NCBI GenBank assembly: GCA_004299705.1
Contig: SCQS01000041.1
Location: forward strand, 1 to 62,398
Source: Rhodanobacteraceae bacterium
GTDB lineage: Bacteria; Pseudomonadota; Gammaproteobacteria; Xanthomonadales; Rhodanobacteraceae
Length of the DNA: 62,398 bases
Reading direction: 5' to 3'
Below the pieces are notes generated by a model that worked only from the letters and a program-made list of their open reading frames with translations, did no database searches and was not told the DNA's origin. Both the position numbers and the translations under genes were made by a program. This document shows, one piece after another, positions 22,164-31,267 of this stretch. Within the stretch, counting starts at the first letter, position 1; every line of letters starts with the position of its first letter.

Positions 22164-23462
22164 ATGCACCACGCAACACTCCTCGCCCATTCCCTCGATT
22201 TGGCCAGCCACAAGCAAAGCCCGGCGGCGGATGCCGTGCCGCTTTCGCTCTACATCCACATCCCCTGGTGCGTGAAGAAGTGCCCGTACTGCGACTTCAA
22301 CTCGCACGGTCTGCACGGCGTGATGCCCGAACGCGACTACGTTGCTGCGTTGCTGGCCGACCTGGACGGTGACCTCGCCGATTTCGGCGAAGCGTTCGCA
22401 GGCCGCGAAATCAGCAGCCGTCCTCTGGAAAGCATTTTCTTCGGCGGCGGCACCCCCAGCTTGTTCGCGCCAGATTCGATTGCCGCGATCCTGGATGGCG
22501 CCGCTGCGCGTCTTCCGTTCGCACCCGATTGCGAAATCACGCTGGAAACCAATCCCGGCACGGTCGAGCACGGCCGTTTCGACGGCTATTTGAAGGCCGG
22601 CATCAATCGCATCAGCTTCGGCGTGCAGAGTTTCGATGACGAAAAACTGCGCGCGTTGGGCCGCATCCATTCGTCCGCCGAGGCCGAAGCCGCGGTGAAG
22701 CTGGCGCAGGATGCGGGCTACGCCAACATCAACCTCGACCTGATGTACGCGCTGCCGCGCCAGAACCTCGCTGGTGCGCTGACCGATGTCGAACGCGCGC
22801 TGGCCCTGCAACCCACGCACATTTCGCACTACCAGTTGACGCTGGAACCGGGCACGCCATTCGCGAAGAAACCGCCGCCGCTGCCCAACCACGACGCCGC
22901 CTGGGACATGCAGGAAGCCTGCGAGCAGCGCTTGGCCGAAGCCGGTTACGCGCAATACGAGGTGTCGGCCTACGCGCAAACCGGCCGGCGTTGCCGGCAC
23001 AACCTCAATTACTGGCGGTTCGGCGATTACCTCGGGATCGGCGCGGGCGCGCATGGAAAGCTGACCGGATCGGGAGACGGGGGACGGGGGATGGGAACAG
23101 CCAGCCAAACTGCCCTGCAAGTACGCCGGCGCTGGAAAACGAAGCATCCCCGCACGTATATGGAAACAGCCACGCAACGCGCGCGCATCGGCGGGGATGA
23201 AACGGTCACGTCCGGGCAACTCCCTTTCGAGTTCATGTTGAATACCCTGCGCCTGAACGACGGCGTGCCCGCCGCGGATTTCACCGCGCGCACGGGCTTG
23301 CCCCTCGACGCCATCGCGGCACCACTCGCCAAGGCGCGTGCCAACGGCTGGCTCACCGGAGACCCCGACCACCTGCAAGCCACGCCGCTCGGCCGGCGTT
23401 TCCTCAACGACGTGATCGAAGCGTTCCTGCCACCGGACAAACCGGAGCCCCGGCATGCCTGA
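22164..23462 (+). CDS. hemW: Radical SAM protein HemW
   Basis: HemW binds haem and is thought to deliver it; it resembles coproporphyrinogen dehydrogenase HemN but does not replace it. The 432-residue protein has the radical-SAM cluster motif C36-x3-C40-x2-C43 and the FFGGGTPSL block. It carries the shorter HemW-type N-terminus rather than the HemN one. Its 3' end overlaps the next gene by 8 bases. In many bacteria hemW follows rdgB, as it does here with one gene in between. Confidence 0.92.
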   Translation: MHHATLLAHSLDLASHKQSPAADAVPLSLYIHIPWCVKKCPYCDFNSHGLHGVMPERDYVAALLADLDGDLADFGEAFAGREISSRPLESIFFGGGTPSLFAPDSIAAILDGAAARLPFAPDCEITLETNPGTVEHGRFDGYLKAGINRISFGVQSFDDEKLRALGRIHSSAEAEAAVKLAQDAGYANINLDLMYALPRQNLAGALTDVERALALQPTHISHYQLTLEPGTPFAKKPPPLPNHDAAWDMQEACEQRLAEAGYAQYEVSAYAQTGRRCRHNLNYWRFGDYLGIGAGAHGKLTGSGDGGRGMGTASQTALQVRRRWKTKHPRTYMETATQRARIGGDETVTSGQLPFEFMLNTLRLNDGVPAADFTARTGLPLDAIAAPLAKARANGWLTGDPDHLQATPLGRRFLNDVIEAFLPPDKPEPRHA

Positions 23463-23637
23463 GCCCGTAACCCTCGCCTGCCCGTACTGCGGCGAACCCA
23501 TCGAACTGATCGTGGACGAAACGGCCGGCTCGGCGGCCTATGTCGAAGATTGCCCCGTCTGCTGCAACCCCATGCAGGTGCGGGTCGAGGTGGACGGCGA
23601 GCGCGTCTCGGTCACGGCCAGAACCGGCAACGAATAA
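23455..23637 (+). CDS. CPXCG cysteine-rich zinc-ribbon protein
   Basis: A 60-residue protein with two paired-cysteine knuckles, C9-P-Y-C12 and C33-P-V-C36, plus an extra C37. This is the CPXCG-motif family (small predicted zinc ribbons of unknown function). It overlaps hemW, implying cotranscription. Confidence 0.88.
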   Translation: MPEPVTLACPYCGEPIELIVDETAGSAAYVEDCPVCCNPMQVRVEVDGERVSVTARTGNE

Positions 23638-23737
23638 TGCCACCCGGCCGTGGCGCTTTGCCCCCGGCTTGCATAGAATCCCCCCGTTGTGGGCGGTGTT
23701 GGCAGGGAGCTTGCATCACCAGTCCACGGGGAAATCA

Positions 23738-25954
23738 ATGGACAAGCAGCCGCACATGCCGACATTGGCCGACCGCAGCGATCTCGCGCCGCGGGCGCGG
23801 CACCTGCTGGCGCAACAACTCGCCGAGTGCGACGGCCTGCTCGACCCGTTGCTGCGCAATGCAATGGATGACCTGGAACACGAACTGTTCCGGATCGCCG
23901 AACAGTCCTCGGGCGGCCAGGCCCAGCACGAAGCATTGGAAGCGCTGCGGGAGGTCAAGCGCACGCGCCCCCGCTTCCAGGGCCGGTTGATGGCCTTGCT
24001 GGAGCGGCGTTTCGCCGGCATCGGCCGCAGCGACGAGGCGCCACGCGCAACGGCCCGGCACAGCAGCGATGACCTGACGCTGGTGGATCCGCACGAATTC
24101 GACGAATCCATGGCGCTGGACGATCTTTCCACGCGCACGGAACTGCACGCCGGCAACGCGCTGTTCGACCTCTGTCACCGCTACGCGGTGCTGGTCGCCA
24201 CGCCGCCGCTGGAAAGCGACGCCCTGCCGCCGGGGCCGCACGCGCTGGCATCCGTGCTGAGCGAAGCCGCGCAGGATCTCGGCCTCGCACGCGAGCATCG
24301 CCTGCTGTTCTATCGCTTGTGCGACCGCCGCCTGTTCGGGGCCGCGGAATCGTTCTATGCGCGCTTGAACGAGCACCTCAAGACAGCCGGCATCCTGCCC
24401 GACCTCAAGAACTACCTGCCGCGACGTCCACCGGCCGCGCGGCCACCCCACCCCGAGGCCAACGCGGGCGCCTCCGAAACCCCGGACGCCTCCGCGCCGA
24501 TCGCGCCAGCGATCAACTTCACCGCGCCTGCGGAACCGCGCATGGGCGAACTGCACGCGCTGCTGGACGCGCGGCGGCGCGCGCTGAACCCGGAAGCCGA
24601 AGCGGCGGCGGCGCAGTCTGCACAGTTCGCCTCGATGCCGCAATTGCAGGAAGCATTGGCCGCCCTGCAGGCGATGCCCTCGCACAAGAACGGCACGCAA
24701 CCGGGTGCCCGGCTGAACGACGAGTTGATGTCGACGCTGCGCCGCAATGCGCAGGATGGCGCGGTGCAGCTGCAGCCCGAGCACCGCGACGCGATGGACC
24801 TGATCGACCTGCTTTACGACCAGTTGCTCAACGAAACCCGCAGCGAAGGCATCGCGCAGCAATTGCTGACCAGCCTGCAGGTGCCGTTGCTGCGCGTCGC
24901 GTTGGCCGACAGCAATTTCTTCACCGTGCGCAACCACCCGGCGCGGCGCCTGCTGAACCTGGTGCTGGAAACCGCCAACCTGTGGCTGGATCGCAGCGAA
25001 GAGAAGTTCGACACCGCGCTCAACCAACGCCTGCACCGCAGCGTCAAGCGCGTGGTCGACGAGTACCAGGGCGACCTCGGCGTCATCGAACGCGAGGCCG
25101 ACGACCTCGACGCGCACGTCAAGCAGATCGCGCGGCGCGCCGAAATCGCCGAGCGCAGGCATGTCGAGGCGGCGCAAGGCCGCGACCGCCTGCAGGACGC
25201 ACGCGCGGCCGCCGGCAAGGCCATCGACAAGCGGCTGGCAAAGCACAAGACCACGCCGCTGGTCCGCGCGATGCTGGAAAACGCCTGGAGCGACGCGCTG
25301 ACACTCACCCTGCTGCGCGACGGCGAACACAGCGAGGCCTGGCGCCGCCGGCTGGCCGCCGTCGACCAGTTGCTGGGTTCGCCGGTGCAACGCGACGACG
25401 CCCGGCTCGCGGCCGACCTCAACCACGGCCTGACCCAGGTCGGGTTGCAGGCGACCGAAGCCGACCAGATCACCCGCTACGCACTGGAACTGCCGCAACC
25501 ACGCGCCACGCCCGGCAGCACCCCGCCGCCCAGCCAGACCGAACTGCTGATCCGCCTGAAATCGCGCCACAAGCCCGACGAAGGCGAGGTACCCGCCGCA
25601 CCTGCCACGCCGCACAAGCTGGCGTTGACGCCCAGCGAGAAACGCGCGCTGGAAAGCCTGAAGAACCTGCCGTTCGGAAGCTGGCTGGAGTTCACCCTCA
25701 ACCAGCAGGGCCAGAAGGCCGCGCGCAAACTGGCCTGGTACGCGCCTTCCAGCGGCCGCTGCCTGGTGGTCAATGCGCGCGGCTCCGCCACGCCCGAACG
25801 CTCGCTGGAACAGATCGCGCGGATGATGGCGCGCGGGCAGGTGCGTGTACTGCCGAACCAGGATGGCGGTATGATCGACCGCGCCTGGAACGCACTGATG
25901 GCAGGGTTGCGGAAATTCAGTCGAACCAACGAGAACACGGAAACCGCGGCATGA
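23738..25954 (+). CDS. DUF1631 family protein
   Basis: A 738-residue cytosolic, helical, Arg/Ala-rich protein matching the DUF1631 type known mainly from gamma- and betaproteobacteria; no biochemical function is known to me. Predicted coiled regions lie around residues 440-490 (EREADDLDAHVKQIARRAEI). The C-terminal part (FGSWLEFTLNQQGQKAARKLAWYAPSSGRCLVVN) resembles a PilZ-like barrel. The ATG at 23738 is chosen because the longer frame overlaps the CPXCG gene. Its stop overlaps the start of a PilZ gene, suggesting the two work together, perhaps in c-di-GMP signalling (inference). Confidence 0.8.
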   Translation: MDKQPHMPTLADRSDLAPRARHLLAQQLAECDGLLDPLLRNAMDDLEHELFRIAEQSSGGQAQHEALEALREVKRTRPRFQGRLMALLERRFAGIGRSDEAPRATARHSSDDLTLVDPHEFDESMALDDLSTRTELHAGNALFDLCHRYAVLVATPPLESDALPPGPHALASVLSEAAQDLGLAREHRLLFYRLCDRRLFGAAESFYARLNEHLKTAGILPDLKNYLPRRPPAARPPHPEANAGASETPDASAPIAPAINFTAPAEPRMGELHALLDARRRALNPEAEAAAAQSAQFASMPQLQEALAALQAMPSHKNGTQPGARLNDELMSTLRRNAQDGAVQLQPEHRDAMDLIDLLYDQLLNETRSEGIAQQLLTSLQVPLLRVALADSNFFTVRNHPARRLLNLVLETANLWLDRSEEKFDTALNQRLHRSVKRVVDEYQGDLGVIEREADDLDAHVKQIARRAEIAERRHVEAAQGRDRLQDARAAAGKAIDKRLAKHKTTPLVRAMLENAWSDALTLTLLRDGEHSEAWRRRLAAVDQLLGSPVQRDDARLAADLNHGLTQVGLQATEADQITRYALELPQPRATPGSTPPPSQTELLIRLKSRHKPDEGEVPAAPATPHKLALTPSEKRALESLKNLPFGSWLEFTLNQQGQKAARKLAWYAPSSGRCLVVNARGSATPERSLEQIARMMARGQVRVLPNQDGGMIDRAWNALMAGLRKFSRTNENTETAA

Positions 25955-26289
25955 ACGACGAACGTCGCAGCGCCCCGCGCATCCCGACCTCGGTCCCCAT
26001 CGAGGTGACCGACAGCATCAGCGGCGAAAACATCGGCCGCATCGGCAACCTTTCCCGCAACGGCATGATGCTGATCTGCCACCGTCCGCTGCGCAACGAT
26101 GCGCTCTACCAATTGCGCTTCCGCCTGCCGGTCGCCCACGGCCCGCATGACGAGATCGAAACCGGCGTGCACGCCATGTGGACCGACCAGGCCGCGACCA
26201 ACGGCTACCAGTGGTCGGGGCTGCGCATCATCTCGATCAGCGGTGCCGCCGCGGCGACGCTGGACGAGTGGCTGCAAAACGCGGCGTAA
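25951..26289 (+). CDS. PilZ domain protein
   Basis: A 112-residue single-domain PilZ protein. It has the c-di-GMP-binding pattern: RRSAPR near residue 5-10 (RxxxR) and NLSRNG (D/NxSxxG) about 30 residues later. It is translationally coupled (ATGA overlap) to the DUF1631 gene. The likely role is as a c-di-GMP receptor; the output is unknown. Confidence 0.85.
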   Translation: MNDERRSAPRIPTSVPIEVTDSISGENIGRIGNLSRNGMMLICHRPLRNDALYQLRFRLPVAHGPHDEIETGVHAMWTDQAATNGYQWSGLRIISISGAAAATLDEWLQNAA

Positions 26290-26293
26290 CCTT

Positions 26294-26431
26294 GCGATCG
26301 TCCATGATCGCTGCTTTGCTGAACACCGTTGCGCTTTGTCGATTTCTTGGGCAACGAACATCAGAACGCCCTTCACAGCCGCCATCCTTGGCCGAGAGCT
26401 CCGTGGCGGACTTTTCACCGAAGCCCTCTTT
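26294..26431 (+). repeat. Two-module intergenic repeat (copy 2)
   Basis: GCGATC-GTCCAT-GATCGC (26294-26311) starts four bases after the PilZ stop. The second module, about 26376-26431, contains GCCATCCTTGGCC, AGAGCTCCGTGGC and GACTTTTCAC and closely matches 59323-59378. No gene is seen in 26290-26486 other than this element. Confidence 0.7.
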
Positions 26432-26486
26432 GCTTTGCGACGCGCATCGCCGCATCATGTCGGTTCGGATTTCGAATGCCGCCGCC

Positions 26487-27821
26487 ATGACCGCCAACCC
26501 GCAGGACAACCTTTCCGCGCTGTACCCCGCGCACCTTGCCGAAATCGAAAAGCGCTCCGCCGACGCGCTGGCCGCGTGCGGGCGCGACACGCTGGCGGTC
26601 GCGTCAGGCCAGCCGCACGGCTGGTTCCTTGACGACCAGGATTACGCGTTCAAACCCAACCCGCATTTCCTGCACTGGTTGCCACTCGCCGATGCGCCGG
26701 GAAGCTGGGTGATATACACGCCGGGCACGAAGCCGAAGCTGGTCTTCCTGCAGCCGCACGATTACTGGCACGTGGTGCCGGCAGCGCCCGCCGGTTACTG
26801 GACCGAACACTTCGACATCGCGATCATCCGCAAGCCCGAGGATGCGCGCGCGCACCTGCCGAAAGACCCGTCGCGCTGCGCGATCATCGGCGAAGCCAAC
26901 GCTGCGGTCGGCGACTTCGCGCCCGACAACCCCGCGGCCGCGTTGCACCTGCTGCACCACCGACGTGCGTTCAAGACGCCGTACGAAATCACCATGATGC
27001 GGGTCGCCAGCAAGCTCGGCGCGCACGGCCACCGCGCGGCGGCGCAAGCCTTCCGCGAGGGCTTGAGCGAGTTCGACATCCACTGCCGCTATCTCGAAGC
27101 CACGCGGCTGACCGAATCGCAACTGCCCTACGGCAACATCATCGCGCTGGATCAACACGGTGCGGTACTGCACTACATGCACTTCGACCGCAATCCACCC
27201 AGCCACGCGCATTCGTTCCTGATCGATGCGGGCGGCCAGTTCCACGGCTACGCCTCCGACATTACCCGCACCTACGCGTCGCCCGATGCGGGCGAATTCC
27301 AGGCGTTGATCGACGCCGTGGAAAAGGCGCAACAAGGCTTCTGCGCCAAGGTGCGCGCGGAACAAAGCTATCCCGAGCTGCACGTCCACGCGCACCACGT
27401 GCTGATGCAGGCCATGCGCGAGCAAGGTTTCATCACCTGTTCGCCCGAAGCCGCCGTCGCCAACGGCATCTCGTCGACGTTCTTTCCGCACGGCCTCGGG
27501 CACCTGATCGGCCTGCAGGTGCACGACGTGGCCGGTTTCGCGCGCGACGAGCAAGGCGGGACGATCCCCAAACCCGAAGGCCACCCGTACCTGCGCCTCA
27601 CCCGCACGCTCGCGCCAGGCATGGTCGTGACCATCGAACCCGGCCTTTATTTCATCGACATGCTGCTGGCGGAACTGAAAAAGAAACCCGCGGCAAACGA
27701 CGTCGTATGGTCGAAGGTCGATGCGTTCCGCAAGTACGGCGGCATCCGCATCGAGGACGACGTGGTGTGCACCGACGGCGAGCCGCTCAATCTGACGCGT
27801 GAGGCGTTTGCAGCGGCGTGA
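26487..27821 (+). CDS. pepQ: Xaa-Pro dipeptidase
   Basis: Cleaves dipeptides with C-terminal proline. At 444 residues it matches E. coli PepQ (443). The dinuclear metal ligands are visible: D247 (FLIDAGGQ), D258 (YASDITR), the His of FPHGLGHLIGLQVHD, the Glu of TIEPGLYF and the Glu of GIRIEDDV. The ATG at 26487 gives the expected length; the open frame upstream is repeat DNA. A diverged piece of its own 3' end lies about 0.8 kb downstream. Confidence 0.95.
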   Translation: MTANPQDNLSALYPAHLAEIEKRSADALAACGRDTLAVASGQPHGWFLDDQDYAFKPNPHFLHWLPLADAPGSWVIYTPGTKPKLVFLQPHDYWHVVPAAPAGYWTEHFDIAIIRKPEDARAHLPKDPSRCAIIGEANAAVGDFAPDNPAAALHLLHHRRAFKTPYEITMMRVASKLGAHGHRAAAQAFREGLSEFDIHCRYLEATRLTESQLPYGNIIALDQHGAVLHYMHFDRNPPSHAHSFLIDAGGQFHGYASDITRTYASPDAGEFQALIDAVEKAQQGFCAKVRAEQSYPELHVHAHHVLMQAMREQGFITCSPEAAVANGISSTFFPHGLGHLIGLQVHDVAGFARDEQGGTIPKPEGHPYLRLTRTLAPGMVVTIEPGLYFIDMLLAELKKKPAANDVVWSKVDAFRKYGGIRIEDDVVCTDGEPLNLTREAFAAA

Positions 27822-27872
27822 AGACGCAACCGCGTTGCAGGCAAGTATTTCTTGCGCGATCTATTCCCCCGT

Positions 27873-28301
27873 TCAATCACCGACACCGGATTTGAACGGA
27901 TTGACGATAGCCATGTTGTCCAAACGACGACCATGGTTGAAATCCTCGCTGTACAAAATCGCGCAGCGACTGCGGATCGCCGCCTCGGCAATCAGGGCAT
28001 CGAACCATGAAAATCGTTCCCTGACGGCAAGTTCATGTGCATCCAGCACCAGGTTCGCGTTGGTATCGACGACCTCGAACACCGCCAGCGCCTTCAACGC
28101 AGCCCGTGTGTCTGCAGCGGAAAAAACGGGCTTCAGCTTGCCGCTCAACACGGCGCGCAATTCGATCAATACCTGGGTGCTGACCACGATTTCGTGCTGT
28201 TCGGCAAGCTCACGCAGCCAGCCCGCGATGAAACGCGACTTTTCCGGCTGCCGTCGATCGAGTCGGTAAACCCACAAATTGGTATCGACAAAAACCCGCA
28301 C
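27873..28301 (-). CDS. PIN-domain toxin (VapC-like)
   Basis: A 142-residue PIN ribonuclease-like toxin. Acidic residues typical of PIN active sites are present: D6 (FVDTNLW), E46 (STQVLIELRAV), the Asp of FSWFDALIAEAA and the Asp of YSEDFNHG. The start is GTG at 28301, 15 bases after the antitoxin stop. The genes are ordered antitoxin then toxin, as in vapBC. Confidence 0.85.
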   Translation of the reverse strand: MRVFVDTNLWVYRLDRRQPEKSRFIAGWLRELAEQHEIVVSTQVLIELRAVLSGKLKPVFSAADTRAALKALAVFEVVDTNANLVLDAHELAVRERFSWFDALIAEAAIRSRCAILYSEDFNHGRRLDNMAIVNPFKSGVGD

Positions 28302-28316
28302 CGGCGCGGCGCCGCC

Positions 28317-28544
28317 TCAGCGCTTGTGCAAAGTTGCGCGCGACCAGCCACGTGCGCTGCGCGACTTGCTGCGCGTGGCAAGCGCATCCAGTGCATCCAG
28401 CGCGTCCAACCGCCGTGACTTGGCATCCGCGTAGCGGGTCAGGAAATCCCGCACCACCGCATTCACCGAGGTACGTTCGCGCAGCGCCGCCTCACGTGCG
28501 CGTTGCAGCACATCATCTTCCACGGTCAAGGTCAGGTTGGTCAT
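28317..28544 (-). CDS. Antitoxin, ribbon-helix-helix type
   Basis: A 75-residue antitoxin. NLTLTVEDDVLQRAREAALRE followed by TSVNAVVRDFL fits a ribbon-helix-helix DNA-binding N-terminus; the Arg/Leu-rich tail would wrap the toxin. The ATG at 28544 has GGAG six bases upstream. An inverted repeat GTGTA-N7-TACAC (28567-28583) just upstream overlaps a TACACT box and is a likely operator for autoregulation. Confidence 0.8.
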   Translation of the reverse strand: MTNLTLTVEDDVLQRAREAALRERTSVNAVVRDFLTRYADAKSRRLDALDALDALATRSKSRSARGWSRATLHKR

Positions 28545-28603
28545 ATTCGTCTCCATTGCGATGTCAGTGTAGCACGGGTACACGGGATCCGCGGTTGCTG
28601 CTG

Positions 28604-28745
28604 CACGAAGCCCGCTGTGAAAGATGTGGTGCGGTCAAAGCTCGACGCGTTCTGCAAATACGGCGGTATACGCATCGAGGACGACGTAGTGTGCGCCGAG
28701 GGTGATCCGGTCAACCTGGCGCGCGATGTGTTTGCGGCGGCATAA
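28604..28745 (+). pseudogene. pepQ 3'-end fragment
   Basis: In frame and ending in TAA, this stretch encodes a diverged copy of the last 46 residues of PepQ (residues 399-444). I count 33 of 46 residues identical, including YGGIRIEDDVVC and the FAAA terminus. No start or rest of the gene is present. It lies beyond the first toxin-antitoxin pair, so that pair sits between the true pepQ and this remnant. The divergence argues against a recent local duplication and for arrival from a relative or an old event. Confidence 0.85.
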
Positions 28746-28773
28746 CGGCGACGGGCCGGACTACGACCGGCAA

Positions 28774-29148
28774 CTACGACTTGCGCCAGAACTTTACGCC
28801 CGGCAGCCCTTCGAAATCTGCGTCCTGCGTCCAGACCCACGCATCGGCGGCTTGTGCGGTTGCATAGATGATGCTGTCGGCCAGCGGCAATTTGTGGCGC
28901 ATTCCGAGCTGCGCCGCACGCAGGGCAAGCGTTGCATCAAGATCCACGGTCGCGCTCTGCCGCATCGCTGCCACGTATTGCAGCGCAAGCGATTCATCAC
29001 GCTGCTGGGACACGCGCTTGAACACTTCGAGCAACGTTATCGAAGGCACCAACAATTCGCCCGGATTCTCGATGACTTTCGCGAAACGATCGGCGTTGGG
29101 CCCGCCGGCGAAGTATTCCAGCCACGCCGACGAATCGACCACGTTCAT
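28774..29148 (-). CDS. PIN-domain toxin VapC, second pair
   Basis: A 124-residue PIN protein with D5 (VVDSSAWLEYF), the Glu of LLEVFKRV, LADSIIYATA and WTQDADFEGL, the usual acidic PIN residues. The ATG at 29148 overlaps the antitoxin stop codon, so translation is coupled. An open frame extends upstream but runs through the antitoxin and is rejected. It is unlike the first toxin in sequence, so this is an independent pair. Confidence 0.88.
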   Translation of the reverse strand: MNVVDSSAWLEYFAGGPNADRFAKVIENPGELLVPSITLLEVFKRVSQQRDESLALQYVAAMRQSATVDLDATLALRAAQLGMRHKLPLADSIIYATAQAADAWVWTQDADFEGLPGVKFWRKS

Positions 29149-29351
29149 ACGCGGTCGCGGTCGCGTGGCACGGACGTATCGATGCCGCGCAACGTGCCGC
29201 GCAGGGACTTCGTGGAGCGTACTGGAATCATTTCGATGCGATCGTCGTACTGCAGCACTTGCAACTTGGAACCCGGCGTCAGGCCCATCGCTTCGCGCAC
29301 CGCTTGCGGGATGACCACCTGATATTTCGGCGAAACCGTGACGGCTTGCAT
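29145..29351 (-). CDS. AbrB/MazE-type antitoxin
   Basis: A 68-residue SpoVT/AbrB-fold protein: VTVSPKYQVVIPQAVREAMG and PGSKLQVLQYDDRIEMIPV are the classic swapped-hairpin barrel sequence. It precedes and overlaps the PIN toxin, forming a vapBC-like module. It probably binds the AT-rich palindromic promoter region directly upstream. Confidence 0.88.
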   Translation of the reverse strand: MQAVTVSPKYQVVIPQAVREAMGLTPGSKLQVLQYDDRIEMIPVRSTKSLRGTLRGIDTSVPRDRDRV

Positions 29352-29364
29352 GATGTTTCTCTCT

Positions 29365-29409
29365 TCCGATCGATACAAATATCGTAATACGTATATCGGA
29401 TCGATTCAA
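29365..29409 (-). promoter_or_regulatory. Promoter/operator of the second TA pair
   Basis: On the minus strand TTGAAT (29409-29404) and TACGAT (29386-29381) are 17 bases apart. CCGAT (29366-29370) and ATCGG (29395-29399), and CGATA/TATCG just inside them, form nested inverted repeats across the -10 box in an unusually AT-rich patch, as expected for an autoregulated antitoxin operator. Confidence 0.6.
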
Positions 29410-29566
29410 CGAGTGCAGCGCGCCACCCTCGATCGCCTCCCCTCGAAGGGAGGGCTTGTTCTCGCAGATGCGACGTTTCGCGGGCTTGCTCGCATGACCA
29501 TCGCCACACGTACGAGCGGGCCGTGATCTGCGATCATCGGGCCATGTTCCGGGGATGGGTTTTTGC

Positions 29567-31231
29567 ATGAGCAACGAATACGCGATTCGCCGCAACGTCG
29601 GCGCATGGGCGCTGATGTTCACGGGCCTGGGCTCGATCATCGGCTCGGGCTGGCTGTTCGGCGCATGGCGCGCGGCGCAATTGGCGGGGCCGGGCGCGAT
29701 CTGGGCGTGGATCATCGGCGCAGTGGTGATCCTGTTCATCGCGGTGACCTACGCCGAACTCGGCGCGATGTTCCCGGAATCCGGCGGCATGGTGCGCTAC
29801 GGCCAGTATTCGCACGGCACGCTGGTCGGTTTCATCGCGGCGTGGGCCAACTGGATCGCGATCGCCTCGGTGATTCCGGTGGAAGCGGAAGCCTCGGTGC
29901 AATACATGGCGTCGTGGCCGTGGCAGTGGGCGCAGAATCTGTACCACGTGGCGCCGGGCGGAATGGGCGAGCTCAGTCCGACCGGGCTCGGCATTTCGGC
30001 GATCCTGGTGATCGGGTATTTCCTCTTGAACTACTGGAGCGTGAACCTGTTCGCCAAGACCAATACCTGGATCACGATCTACAAGCTGGTGGTGCCGACG
30101 CTGACCGCGGTCGCGCTGATGGCGACCTCGTTCCATCCCGGGAACTTCCACATCGGCGCGCACGGCGGTCCGCACGCGTACAACATCTCGGCGATCCTGA
30201 CCGCCGTCGCGATCAGCGGCATCGTGTTCAGCTTCAACGGTTTCCAGAGCCCGGTGAACCTGGCGGGCGAGGCCAAGAATCCGGGCCGCAGCGTGCCGTT
30301 CGGGGTGATCGGATCGATCGTGCTGGCGACCTTCGTGTACCTGTTGCTGCAGGTCGCTTTCATTGGCGCCACCGAACCCGCCGCGCTCGCCAAGGGTGGC
30401 TGGGCCGCGATCGAGCATTCCTCGCCGTTCGCGCAACTGGCGCTGGCGCTGAATCTCAACTGGCTAGCGCTGCTGCTGTACTCCGACGCCTTCATCAGCC
30501 CGTCCGGCACCGGCGCCACCTACACCGCGACCACCGCGCGGATGATCTACGGCATGCAGCGCAACGGCACGCTGCCCAAGTTGTTCGGCAAGGTGCATCC
30601 GCGCTTCGGCATTCCGCGCCCGGCGATGTGGTTGAACCTCGTGGTGGCCTTCATCTTCCTGTTCTTCTTCCGCGGCTGGGCCACGCTGGCGGAAGTGATT
30701 TCGGTCGCGACGATTATTTCCTACCTGACCGGGCCGGTCAGCGTCAGCGTGCTGCGCCGCACCGCGCCGGAGTTGAATCGTCCGCTGCGGATTCCGCTGC
30801 TATACGTGATCGCCGGGCTGGCTTTCGTGTTCGCGACGGAGCTTTTGTACTGGGCGCGCTGGCCGCGCACCGGCGAAATCATTCTGCTGATGGTGGTCGC
30901 GCTGCCGGTCTGGTTCTGGTATGCGGTGCAACGCGGCGGCAGCGACTTGCTGCAGCAGGTGCGTGGCGCGTTGTGGCTGATCTTTTACTTGCCCGCGATC
31001 GCACTGCTGTCATGGGCCGGCAGCGCGAAGTTCGGCGGGCACGGATACTTGCCTTACGGCTGGGATCTGCTGATCGTCGCGCTGGTCGCGGTCGGTTTCT
31101 ACGCCTGGGGGCTCGCCTGCGGCTGGCGCACCCCGGAAGTCGAGGCGATCAAGCGGGAAGCCAAGACCCATCCGGGCGCGGTGATGGTGCCGCCGGATGA
31201 GGAGACGGCCGAGCGCGTGACGGGCAGGTGA
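29567..31231 (+). CDS. APC superfamily amino acid permease
   Basis: A 554-residue inner-membrane transporter with about 12 to 13 hydrophobic segments. The first helix has the APC substrate-binding signature GLGSIIGSGWLFG, followed by AELGAMFPESGGMVRYGQYSHG and FSFNGFQSPVNLAGEAKNPGR. A GGGGATGG site lies eight bases before the ATG at 29567; an ATG at 29555 is an alternative. The substrate cannot be told from sequence. Confidence 0.88.
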   Translation: MSNEYAIRRNVGAWALMFTGLGSIIGSGWLFGAWRAAQLAGPGAIWAWIIGAVVILFIAVTYAELGAMFPESGGMVRYGQYSHGTLVGFIAAWANWIAIASVIPVEAEASVQYMASWPWQWAQNLYHVAPGGMGELSPTGLGISAILVIGYFLLNYWSVNLFAKTNTWITIYKLVVPTLTAVALMATSFHPGNFHIGAHGGPHAYNISAILTAVAISGIVFSFNGFQSPVNLAGEAKNPGRSVPFGVIGSIVLATFVYLLLQVAFIGATEPAALAKGGWAAIEHSSPFAQLALALNLNWLALLLYSDAFISPSGTGATYTATTARMIYGMQRNGTLPKLFGKVHPRFGIPRPAMWLNLVVAFIFLFFFRGWATLAEVISVATIISYLTGPVSVSVLRRTAPELNRPLRIPLLYVIAGLAFVFATELLYWARWPRTGEIILLMVVALPVWFWYAVQRGGSDLLQQVRGALWLIFYLPAIALLSWAGSAKFGGHGYLPYGWDLLIVALVAVGFYAWGLACGWRTPEVEAIKREAKTHPGAVMVPPDEETAERVTGR

Positions 31232-31267
31232 TTGCCCGATCGGCGCCGTGGACGCTGCACGCTGCTC

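Noticed and set aside
23540-23737. N-terminal extension of the DUF1631 gene
   Set aside because: It overlaps the CPXCG gene in another frame and encodes a Cys/Arg-rich stretch without family likeness.
23735-25615. 626-codon open frame antisense to the DUF1631 gene
   Set aside because: Composition bias (Gln/Arg/Val) and lack of a ribosome site; the sense gene has coherent family features.
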